Part shown: piece after piece, positions 22,968 through 59,376 of the stretch
How positions within the stretch are numbered: the first letter of the stretch is position 1
How the letters are laid out: each line of letters opens with the position of its first letter
Origin: Sycon ciliatum
Taxonomy: Eukaryota; Porifera; Calcarea; Leucosolenida; Sycettidae
Length of the DNA: 64,000 nt
Direction: 5' to 3'
NCBI RefSeq assembly: GCF_964019385.1
Contig: NC_088643.1
Span: forward strand, 81,392,699-81,456,698
Translations under genes and position numbers: made by a program
Notes under the pieces: generated by a model
Databases searched by the model: none
What the model saw: only the letters and a program-made list of their open reading frames with translations
Told to the model about the DNA's origin: nothing

Positions 22968-23262
22968 CCGTAAAGTACCGTTGATCCGCCCCCACGCCAT
23001 GTCGCTTCCCAGCTGGGTTTTCGGCAGGGGGCGGGAATTAGATCAAGGCTGTCAAGTGCAGTACGATGTACAACAACGTAGAGGATCAGACTCAATGTGC
23101 TGGATTGTGCACATTTTGATCCTGGATTGGCAAGTATTGTGTACAGCAGTGCATGCGTCGGTTCAACATCGTATTTCGTTGTATACGCCGAAGTCGCTTC
23201 ACAAGGAGAAAATCGACAGGGGGCGGGAATTAGAGAGGGGGCGGATCAACGGTACTTTACGG
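22968..23262. mobile_element. TA-flanked MITE with CCGTAAAG ends
   Basis: The ends CCGTAAAGTACCGTTGATCC and GGATCAACGGTACTTTACGG are flanked by TA. A second internal match is GGGGGCGG on both sides. It abuts the next element by 5 bp. Confidence 0.7.
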
Positions 23263-23267
23263 TAGTA

Positions 23268-24002
23268 CAGTCAAATCTGTCGTAAGCGACCGCCCCTTGG
23301 TGCAAGAAAAAGCGGTCGCTTACGGCAGATGTATGGTAAATCCGGCATACCAGGTATATGCTTCCATGTACAGTCGTCCCTCTCTAATCCGGCACTTTAT
23401 AATCCAGCACCCTCGATAAACCAGCACAATTTTCAGTAGCCAAAATGTCCTCTTCATGCACATTGCAGCAGTAAATCAGATTTGTTAATCCAGCACCCTC
23501 CCTAATCCAGCAGATTTTCGTGGCACAAATGGTGCCGGATTATAGAGGGACCACTGTACTCAAATCGACGAGAATAATGTGATTTTTAATATCATTTTAT
23601 TGGATATTCAACGACGACCATACCCGTATTACGCGTATGCGACACGGCAGTAGATCGACACTGCCTAGCGCCTGGACTTGAGAGCTACAGCACAGCCTCA
23701 GTACAGCCTACAGCCAGTACAGGCCAGGCGCCAGTCGATCGCACTTGCAAGACAACGCATTTTCACACTTTGCAGTTGACAGCGCACTGGCAAGTACAGT
23801 TTCGCACCTGAACCTGGGTCGCGGTCGCTTACAGCAGATTTGAATGCAGCCACCGTGCATGAAATCGCGGTCGCTGGTCGCGCACAGCAGATGGTCGCTC
23901 TGGACAGATCAGTTTGTATGTGAAACCGTCGGTGCACGGAAAATCGGTCGCTAACGGTAGATGGTCGCCTACAGCAGAGGTTGCTAACGGCAGATTTGAC
24001 TG
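23268..24002. mobile_element. TA-flanked CAGTCAAATCTG element carrying a nested Tigger-like MITE
   Basis: The ends CAGTCAAATCTG and CAGATTTGACTG are flanked by TA. Repeated GCGGTCGCT...CAGAT words occur inside. The 186-bp element at 23371-23556 interrupts it. Confidence 0.7.
23371..23556. mobile_element. Tigger/pogo-like MITE, copy 2, nested
   Basis: The ends CAGTCGTCCCTCTC and GAGGGACCACTG are flanked by TA; it matches 5263-5476 over its length (AATCCAGCACCCTC, CAGTAGCCAAAATGTCC). Confidence 0.75.
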
Positions 24003-24319
24003 TAGTAAATTATTTCGTTGGATCAAAGGAGCAAAAAGGACCATAATTATATTTAATAAAGGTCATCCAGAAGAAAATTGAAACTGACAGCGACAGTCAG
24101 TACACCGTGACTAAGTTGGTTGACCAGGGAGTAGAAACAATACTGTATAGTATTGTTGAGTTTTCTCCTACACTAACGTCTACTGTAGTTCTAGTGTACA
24201 GTACTCGCTGGTAATTCAAATATTGGAAACACAGCTTTCATGTGCCATCAAGAGTCCATGTTTATGCACTCTTGGTGCCATGAATGATGATGTACAGTGT
24301 AGTGGTACCAAGACTGAGT

Positions 24320-24970
24320 CTGTCCCCAGGGAAAATTGCGATTCCGCGGCCGCGGTTTTTGCGATTTTTTTAAAGACCGCGTTTTCCGCGATTTTCCCGC
24401 GTTTTTGAACTTTTCTGTTGCACTACACGTACACACAGTGTACTGTTCGGTCAGCAACGTCTCATCGTGGCGGCTTTGTACTCAAATATGACGAGTGCTT
24501 ACACCAGAGACTTGTAACTGATTGATTTCACTACATACTCACTGAAAATTGCCTCATATCAACTGCAAACTTGCCGCCGCGAGATGATATCAATAATATC
24601 AAGAGTACATAACCCCAAGAGTGTGCAACTGCCTGCACAACCTCTATGCTGTGCTACGACGGCAGAACTTCACATCACGTGACATGGTTCAAAAGGTTAT
24701 GCTGGCAAACAGTGCAAAGTGACCACAAGAGAGTTGTACCCAAAGCTGGGCTGCGTACAACCCAGTATCTATCATGCACAGATTGCACGGGTTCATCACG
24801 TGATGTGAAGTTCTGCCGTCGCAGACCCCATAGCTGGAGTTGCACACTCTTGGGGTTATGTACTCTTGATAATAATATTCACCGCATATTTACCGCAAAT
24901 TCACCGCAAATTATGCCATATTATGCCGCGTTTTTTTGCGATTTTTTTCCGCAATTTTCCCCGGGGACAG
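24320..24970. mobile_element. CTGTCCC-family MITE, copy 2, with nested insertion
   Basis: CTGAGT at 24314-24319 and 24971-24976. It matches copy 1 (18177-18552) closely, apart from a 273-bp insertion at 24598-24870. Confidence 0.85.
24598..24870. mobile_element. 273-bp palindromic MITE nested in CTGTCCC copy 2
   Basis: AATAAT at 24592-24597 and 24871-24876. The ends are ATCAAGAGTACATAACCCC and GGGGTTATGTACTCTTGAT; the interior is a longer palindrome with GACGGCAGAACTTCACATCA. A diverged relative lies at about 61324-61474. Confidence 0.8.
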
Positions 24971-25040
24971 CTGAGTACAAGTCATGAACATAACCAACCA
25001 GGGGGGGGGGGGGGGGTTTAATACTTTTGGCAAGTCTTGG

Positions 25041-25444
25041 GGCATGTTCGATTGGTAAGGATCGGGATCGGGATCCAGATCTCAGATCCCTCGGATCCTT
25101 CAGATTCAACTGAACACTTTATTTTGGACCTTGACTGTTGCCATGTTGAAAATGGCGCTCACAAGGCACCCTAAAGGGTGAACGTCGTACTCATCGCGTG
25201 CGTCGTACAAAAAGTCAACAAGCTCTATCTCCATCCACGTGTGCGTACCACAATGTGTACAAAAATGATTTTTACCCGCCATATACGCACAAAGGTCACA
25301 TTTGGATCCGATCAACCCTGCTCCCCGAGGAGGGTTGACCAGATCCAAATCCGAAGGATCCGGATCCGGATTCGACCAATCGAAAGGGTGCGAATCCAGT
25401 GGATCCGGTGGATCGGGATCCCGATCCTACCAATCGAACATGCC
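25041..25444. mobile_element. MITE with GGCATGTTCGATTGGTA ends
   Basis: CTTGG at 25036-25040 and 25445-25449. The ends GGCATGTTCGATTGGTA and TACCAATCGAACATGCC are followed by runs of GGATC words on both arms. Confidence 0.7.
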
Positions 25445-25468
25445 CTTGGTGGTACAGTTATTGATCAT

Positions 25469-25918
25469 CTGTCCCCTTGGAAAAACGCGATTCCGCGGCC
25501 GCGGCAAATTTCGCAGAAGTTGCCATTATCCGCGGAAATCACGGAATCCACACTTTTGCCCGCGGAATCTGAATTTTTTAGGGTAAATTACTAAAATTAT
25601 CACTCAGAAAGCAGCAGAAAAACTACTTTGCGATCTGTTTGAGCACATTTCTCTTGCCAGTGCAGGTCTCTCCAAGATTCTTCACTCTTATTCAGTTTGT
25701 GACTGCAAAGGATAGTATGAAAAGTGCTCTTTCATGCGACTAGTTGTCATATCCTCTACGAGGAGATGTCATATCCTCTACGAGGAGGGTGAAAAACTTG
25801 CAGAAAGTGCCGCAGATTTTTGATTTTACAGCAGAAAATGCCGCAGAAAACCCCTCTTTACCCCGCGGAATTTGCCGCAGAATTTTGAATTCTTGGCCGC
25901 GTTTTTCCAAAGGGACAG
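25469..25918. mobile_element. CTGTCCC-family MITE, subfamily 2
   Basis: GATCAT at 25463-25468 and 25919-25924. The ends CTGTCCCCTTGGAAAAACGC and GTTTTTCCAAAGGGACAG are followed by GATTCCGCGGCCGCGG, shared with copies 1 and 2; the interior differs (GCCGCAGAA words). Confidence 0.8.
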
Positions 25919-25924
25919 GATCAT

Positions 25925-26795
25925 GTATCGTGCGTACTATTGTGATATCCTACCCGTCCTCGCCTTAGTACATCATGTACGTGTATACTACTATACATTG
26001 TAGTTGAAGTGAACAATATTTTAGAGGCAACAATGTCTAGTTGAAGTGAACAATATTTATATGTTTACTTGTACAAAGGACAAGTAAGTACTTAGCTATA
26101 GGAGTTGATGTACACACGAGTACATGTATATCCTCCCATGATCATGATGATGATGGGGCTTCAACGTCACTTGCGAGGGACTCGACAGACATGTCACTAC
26201 ATGATGTAGCCTAAAATTGAAGATAGAAATTAATTATTCAAATAACTGCTGCTTTTGGAGACTCCGTCTAAAAGTAAAACTTTGACGAAGACACATTTTG
26301 AAGATTCCTCTGTACAGCTTATTATAAATGAAGACATCTCCATGATCCACTGGCACTGCACTACTACTCTGATCTGCCTTGTACAGTACTAGACTAGAGT
26401 CTACACTACGTCTATTAGTCTAGACTCTGCAGTGACCTGCACCATGCATGCACGTTCTTCCTTCCACCACTGGCCTCGCACATAATAAATTATGTACATA
26501 CATGATGACTGCACGTCATCACAATGGGGCCCCACTGGCGTAGATCTACAAGTACATGTACAACGCCAATGCCACGGATCGAGCTAGCTCGCAAGCTGCC
26601 AAGCAGCTGAAGACTGCCGATGAAGTGAGTCAAGACTCGACAAGAGTGATGAAAAGATCCTGGCCTGATATTGATAATGATCTGAACAAAGCAACCACCA
26701 CACACTACACGTAGCAGCACTTTTTTATGATTCTCCTTGTCCTTGATCGATCACTTTTCGATCAACGTTTTTATCAAGAAAAGTAAACATAAATA
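25925..26795. other. intergenic, RPS7 upstream region
   Basis: AT-rich sequence with many short palindromes such as TACATGTA and no ORF of interest. Confidence 0.4.
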
Positions 26796-26851
26796 AAAAA
26801 TGGCGACCAACAAGAAATCCTTTCGCTTTGAACTCCTTCTCAAGACCAGCC
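26796..26851 (+). promoter_or_regulatory. RPS7 core promoter: YY1-like motif and TOP-like start
   Basis: AAAATGGCGACC at 26797-26808 matches the YY1 consensus often found at ribosomal-protein starts, and TCCTTTC at 26818-26824 resembles a polypyrimidine (TOP) initiator. If transcription starts there, the 5' UTR is about 30 nt and the ATG at 26800 is not transcribed. Motif match only. Confidence 0.45.
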
Positions 26852-29800
26852 ATGGCTGATATGTTGTCCTCTGTGAACGAGGTTTGTGGACCTTTTTGGT
26901 GATAGAATCCATCCAGATGCAGGGAAATTAATCATTAGTGTGTGTGTTATGTAGGCTCTCATCGAGCTGGACAGTAAGTCCGACTTGAAAGGATCTCTCC
27001 GTGAGATTACTATCACCGGAGCTAGGGTAAGTTTTGGTCTCCTTGATCACATCGAGTCAACCGAACAGAGTCAGCCAATGCGATCCTTCTTGGAATCCAT
27101 TCCTTGTTCAGGAATTCGAGCTCGGTAGTAGAAAGCCTCTGGTGATCTTCGTTCCCGTGCCTTTGTGGAGAACTCTTCAACGTGTTCATGTAAGTATTTT
27201 GTCTGCATTTTTCTCAACGGAGCCTCAATTTTTTCGTCATAAGTAGAGGTATTGTATATTATTTCTTGACCAGTGTATAGTAAAGACTACCTATACTGAC
27301 TGTCTGTCCTTGTGGCTTTTGCGCCCGTGTGTTCACACTATGTGGGAATTATCAGATCAATGAGATTGAGAATTATCGCCTCACAATGGCATGATCAAAC
27401 ATTCACTCGTTCATGAAAATCATTGGCCCCGAGCCCCAAGTCAGGATTGTGATGGCATCGTTGCACTCCTGGGTCACTCCCAATGTTATAATTCTGGTCG
27501 ACGGGGTTGAGGGGATTAAAGTTTGTTTCTCAACCTCAAGAATGATTATTAATTTTTGGCTTTAGCTCTTTTGAAATCAGGCATTGCGTCAATTTTTATT
27601 CATTTTTATGAAGACAGCCATAGTTACTATTTGAAGTATTTCGTCGTACATGTATTTATCACATGTGCAATTACTTTCGCTATCATATTAAGTTGCCAGA
27701 GGGAGTAAATCAAGTGATTTTGTTGTGGTTTTGTTTGCTTCTGCTTAATGCTCCCATAGACCAGACTGGTCCGCGAGTTGGAAAAGAAATTCAGCCGCCA
27801 TGTCATCTTCCTTGCCCAGGTAAATTTGTTTGGTTTATGTGCATTATTAACGCAAAATAAGGAACTGTGTATGCAGTTCGCTGGATTACATATTGTTGGT
27901 GACTGCCGATTTTTCCTGTTGCAACCATTTTGCCAATGCCTGAGTGTATGCCTCCATGTTTGTGTCGTTGTCGTTGCCCTTTTCCAGCGGAGGATTTTGG
28001 CTAAGCCTACCCGCCGATCCCGTCAGAAGCAGCTCCGGCCACGCAGGTGAGAGCTCTTTAATGTTTCGATGCTCTTCAGACTATGAACATCTAGTACCCT
28101 GTACAAGATACTTAAACGCGAACGGGAAGACTCTGAAGGAAAAAATTGACTTTCACCACCAGGACTCGAACCAGGGACCCTCGCTTGAGGCCAGCGATGC
28201 TCTAACCACTGAGCCATGGTGTAGTCGTTATCCCAGCAGAGACTGTTCAGCATTCTCCCCAGACTTCGTAACTCACTTCCTGTGAATCCACATAGGCGGG
28301 TGGGACACAGCCCTCACTGTAACCCACACACTTCACGTACTAACTAGCACGCGGGGAGCCCCAAGTCATAAGATATTCACTGGTTTAAGGGAAAGACGCG
28401 AACGGGAAAAGTCTGAAGAAAAAATTGACTGTCACGAACAGGACTCGAACCAGGGACCCTCGCTTGAGGCCAGCGATGCTCTAACCACTGAGCCATGGTG
28501 TTAAAAATACAGCTTTTCCCAAGACTGCATTCAGACTACATTTTCCATGCAACATACAGGCAAAGTTCTACCTTGCATGCGTGTGTGTAAGCAGGGAGTC
28601 CTAAAAGTTGGTACGACTGCCTGGTGAAAGGAAATGCAAGGAAGTTGCCTTGTATATTAGTCCACACACGAAAGAATTGGGCAACTGGTTATGCTTCCCG
28701 TCACATTCTGTAGTTGGCAAGTAACGTCTATGCATTGCTGTGGGTTTGACTCCTTCCTTTAGCCGCACCCTGACCCATGTCCACGACTCCATCCTGGAGG
28801 ATCTGGTGTACCCCGCTGAGATTGTCGGACGCCGCACTCGTGTCAAGCTGGATGGTAGCCATCTTATCAAAGTGTAAGAGTTACTTTACTCTGTGTGTAT
28901 GTGTGCGTGCGTGTGTGTGTGTTGGTGCCCATCACTGAAGGTATGCTCCTGGAACCTAGATGAAGGGTAGTCTGTTCCAGATGATATGTGTGGGATACTC
29001 TACCCGTTAGACTGTTCCAGATGATGTGGCTTGGATACTCTACCCGTAGATCATTGAACATGAATGGGTGGGATACTGTACTGCCACCTGTCTTCTGCTA
29101 TGGTTGAGCTGTATCAGAGATAATCCTTGCTTGAAAACAGGAGTGTACTTGTCTGTTTCTGAGCGATAGAAGCGTTCGCTTAACGGCCTCAAGTAAACCC
29201 CTGACAGTCATATTGGCTGTTGTGGATTTTACGCAATGTATAGCGGAAGATAGTAGAAGATAACATCTCGGTGAACAGTTATTTAAACCTCTGTGTGAAT
29301 TTCTTGGCCCATTTGATGTTATTGTGCTTGGTGATATGGTGAAAACTCTCTTTTTTGCCTACATGCAGTCACCTTGACAAGGCCCAGCAGACCAACATCG
29401 AGCACAAGGTCAGTTGTGTTGGCTTGTAGTGGGGATTGGTATCCCGGTGTTGGTATTTCGCGGAAGGGGTCAACGTTTTGATTCTCAGTTCTCGAGTTTG
29501 ATATTCACTGTAACGTTACACGTACGGCTGACTTGAGCCTCTGGTACTTCTAAGGATCTAAAACTTGCATTCAGGGAGCCAAGTATAGATTTGGAAGTCT
29601 AAGGATTTCCCTTTGAAAATACATGTTTTGTAGTTAATATAGAAGGAGTTTTCTATGGCTGTTTCCTGCATTGGGTGAGTTAGTTTTCTAGAGTACTGTC
29701 CTCTATTGTTACATACTCGAAACGTGCAGATAATACCCTTCCTGCACAGCTTTGCCCCTTGCGATGCGGAATAGCTTTGAGATGATGTTTGGGGGCCAGT

Positions 29801-29949
29801 GTTTAAATTATATCCACTTGCTTGTCATGAGAATGTAACATGTGTTTTATGTTGTTGCTGTGTGTTGTGTGCAGCTGGAGACCTTCACCGGCGTCTACAA
29901 GAGGCTCACTGGCAAGGATGTTACCTTTGAGTTCCCTGCTCTAGAATAG
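26852..29949 (+). CDS. RPS7: small ribosomal subunit protein eS7 (RPS7), 8 exons
   Basis: A structural protein of the 40S subunit, needed for rRNA maturation and translation in the cytoplasm. Exons: 26852-26881, 26955-27026, 27112-27189, 27760-27819, 27988-28046, 28763-28873, 29369-29408, 29875-29949. All introns are GT-AG and all phases agree, giving 174 residues. Signature pieces: [109 protein letters not shown] and [14 protein letters not shown], colinear with animal eS7. The N terminus is about 15 residues shorter than the vertebrate protein ([10 protein letters not shown] before ALIEL). Intron 5 holds two tRNA-derived SINE copies. Confidence 0.96.
28115..28221 (-). mobile_element. tRNA-derived SINE, copy 1, in RPS7 intron 5
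   Basis: The minus strand has an A box (TGGCTCAGTGGTTAGAGC) and a B box (GGTTCGAGTCC). A cloverleaf can be drawn: TCGCT/AGCGA anticodon stem, CCTGG/CCAGG T stem, CACCA/TGGTG acceptor. A shared tail ends TCCCGTTCGCG. Confidence 0.75.
28396..28501 (-). mobile_element. tRNA-derived SINE, copy 2, in RPS7 intron 5
   Basis: Nearly identical to copy 1 over the tRNA-like head and tail, in the same orientation about 280 bp downstream. The acceptor stem is damaged (TGTTCGTGA instead of TGGTGGTGA). Confidence 0.75.
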
Positions 29950-31592
29950 AGAGTTCATACTAAACATCACCGCAAGGCTTTTATTCTCTTCTCTCTCATC
30001 ACCATCATTGGGAAATACAACGGCTGTTGTGCGAATATGGATTTCAGTTGGTGTGTGTGTCTTTGGGGTGTGTTGTTGTTGCTTCCTCCTGTGGAAGTAC
30101 ATGTAGATACAACGGCCAGTGTGATGCCTGTGTGCGAAACCATTGGCTAATGCCATTTCATGTACACTGGAATTTGGTTCTCAGGTACAATTAATAGTCG
30201 TTCATATCACTGTCCATCAGGGAGTCATACCCAACAATGGTTTGGGTATGACTCCCTGATGTACATATACTTGCCAATACACGATTCTGTCTGAATGGCA
30301 GGGATACTACTAATATTTCACTGATCGACATCTGAAGTACATGATTTCAGTACATGAAGCTAGCGGGGCTTATTTTACTCTTGATAATTAATCAGTAGAG
30401 TTGCGAGCGCCCAAGAAGCCTCTTATCAACGTCTGCGTTCTCAGTGATGCTCTACGTAACGTTACGGGAACGCAAAGCGAAGAATCCCGGGAACACTCTT
30501 CGCGTTACCTGGTTACGTAGACCAAACCTGTTCTGCTCTACGTTCGTGCAATTTGTGTTGAGAATTTCCCGTTTCGAATTTGGCAGTTTTCAGCCTGATC
30601 TGAATGATAACCAGCAGATCCGTAGTCTACGTATTTATTTTGTGAGCGCCACAGTGTAGAGAACCTCATCTCCGCGTGGAAATCTGGACCAGGGAGTCGT
30701 CAAATATGGTACTCCTGGACCCTGCCAGACCTTTTTGTAAACACTCGGAGCCGTAGAGTAACCCATACACCTGTTCTCCACATGATTTCTCGCAAAGCAG
30801 AACTACTCTTATTACATTCTTAGAAACAATTCATACCGGATCGTATGCACACACTACTAACGTTACATACATACCGTAGCACGGTACAGAAGCTGCCAGA
30901 ACACGAACATCGACATTCTTGATCTTAGAATTTCAGCCTGGACGGTCTTGGGCTCCATGTTCCTTGGTGGGCGACTCTACTGTGCATGTAGCGGTCGACT
31001 TAAAGAGAGGGAAAAAACTCAACGTGAATTCGAAGTAGTCCATGGTGGAAACCAAGAGAATAATATTACGATTATGGGTAGACTCGGCTGTTTGTTAATC
31101 GTTGGAATAATTATGGGAGCTGAATAGATCTGTGGACAACTGATAAATACGGAGCAATAGGGATTCAAGGCTTCAAATAATATTCAAGATAAATAATCTA
31201 TGTTCACAGCCTGTGAATGACAGTACGCTCTGGTTAGTGTGGATCTTGACACAAAGCTGGCTATTGGAGATAATAGCACAAACCTAACAATGTAGGGATT
31301 GTATGCACTGTTTTTACTGTGCTGGCACTGTTAGTACCAGCTGCGGTAAGTCAATTCCGCAATGGACCAATGGACACTTACAGCGCAACAACGGCCACTC
31401 GGCCTGCATGTCCTGAGCGCTCTCGCCACAGTAGCACAGGTTGATCAGAGGTTGTCAAGTTTGCCTCCGGCTCTGAAAGTAGGCACACGTCTGAATGACA
31501 CTTACCACAACTGTAGTAGCATGGGAACACGCACGTACAAGTACAGGCTAACAGCAGTTCCTGATTACCTCAAGTAATCATTCCTCTGCAGG
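29950..31592. other. RPS7/SFI1 convergent intergenic region
   Basis: No clear gene. There is a short perfect hairpin at 30217-30261 (AGGGAGTCATACCCAA and its complement). Two exon-like segments with good splice signals lie on the minus strand, 31472-31382 and 30957-30880, but neither could be tied to a known protein. Confidence 0.45.
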
Positions 31593-58108
<26,516 letters not shown>

Positions 58109-59376
58109 CTCGATGTCGAGCAGGCAAAAAATAACTGACGCTCAACACACTTCTTTGGTCTGCCATCCACAGCATGTTATGACGCGATCCCCTCCTGTAT
58201 GAAAGTTCCTTGCAAGCAGTAGGCAGACTAAAAGGCAAGGGTGCTCCTGCAGCTGCTGTGATTATCAAAGGAACAGAAAGTAAACTGCAACGTATGTCTT
58301 TACACAATAATTTTGAGTTCGGTTTTGAATTTGAAGTCACATGTTGCATTGCATTGATTGGTTTCGCGGGGAAAACGAAAAAATAGAAGATCACGTCGTT
58401 TTCAGCATGCGTGCGAATTCAAGTCGGTGAGGCGGTACACGGTGGGTAGTAGATCTCTTGGCTCTATCATTATCAATGTCTATGCACAGATATGCAGGCC
58501 AATTTTTACGACTCCTATCCCTGATTATGATCTGAGCCGATATTATCGCGATCGCGATCTACAACGATCTGCGCTGCACATGTATATCATGCATAATTAT
58601 AATATGCACAGATCATGAAAACAGAAAAATGAAAAACATCAGTGGCACAAAACAACACCAAGGCTTGTCGATGTCGATATCGCGCGATGATCGCCTGTCG
58701 ATTTTCGTTGGCTTGGGTGAAGAAACTGGACTACAACAAGTAAAAAGTACACAGTGGCCGGCTGACCTGCATGCTAGGCTCCGTACTGTCCAAATAAAAC
58801 CAGACAGCTAGCTTGGCTCGCGCATACTACTACCTGTAATTTTTATCTAGACAAAGTGTTTTATTTACGACGTTACTTCTTGGATCAAGCCAAGCACCCC
58901 AAAACGGCCAAAGGCAGAGAGCTCTTTTGGACCTTGACTTTGTGTGTTGCTGTGCAAACGCCGTTTACAGAGCAGGCCATGTGAGTACCGGTACATGTGT
59001 GTCCGATTCCTTGGCTCTCGAGCATCTCGCCCACACCCTTGGCCTTTACTTCGAAAAGACAATTGTGGATCTACGACTACGGTAGTGCACTTATGTCTTT
59101 CGAAGGTAGCTACGACAGCTGGTTTGGAGAAGTCGCTTTTGCTGCACTGATAATTATTCAACTGCAAAATCAATGTACTCTTGTTATTGATTATGTTTAC
59201 TACTGTACTAAATAAATGGTAGCAGTTAGTAACATTCAGAATATCCTCACTCATCACGTCTCGACTTGGGGAAAGCAACATCGAGAGGTGTGTGAAGCTC
59301 TGAAGGTAGTTTTCGGATACGGTGACGACTGAGGATTTCCGCCTCCTGTCCACCCTCTGAATTCGGATTTTGAACC
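58109..59376. promoter_or_regulatory. SFI1/TBC1D12-like divergent intergenic region
   Basis: About 1.27 kb between the two outward-facing start codons. No TATA box or CpG-rich core stands out. 58955-59150 contains an inverted pair, GCAAACGCC...GGCC style, of uncertain meaning. A shared or bidirectional promoter is an inference from spacing only. Confidence 0.35.

Noticed and set aside
28154-28221. Functional tRNA gene
   Set aside because: The anticodon loop lacks U33 and there are two tailed copies, so a SINE is more likely.
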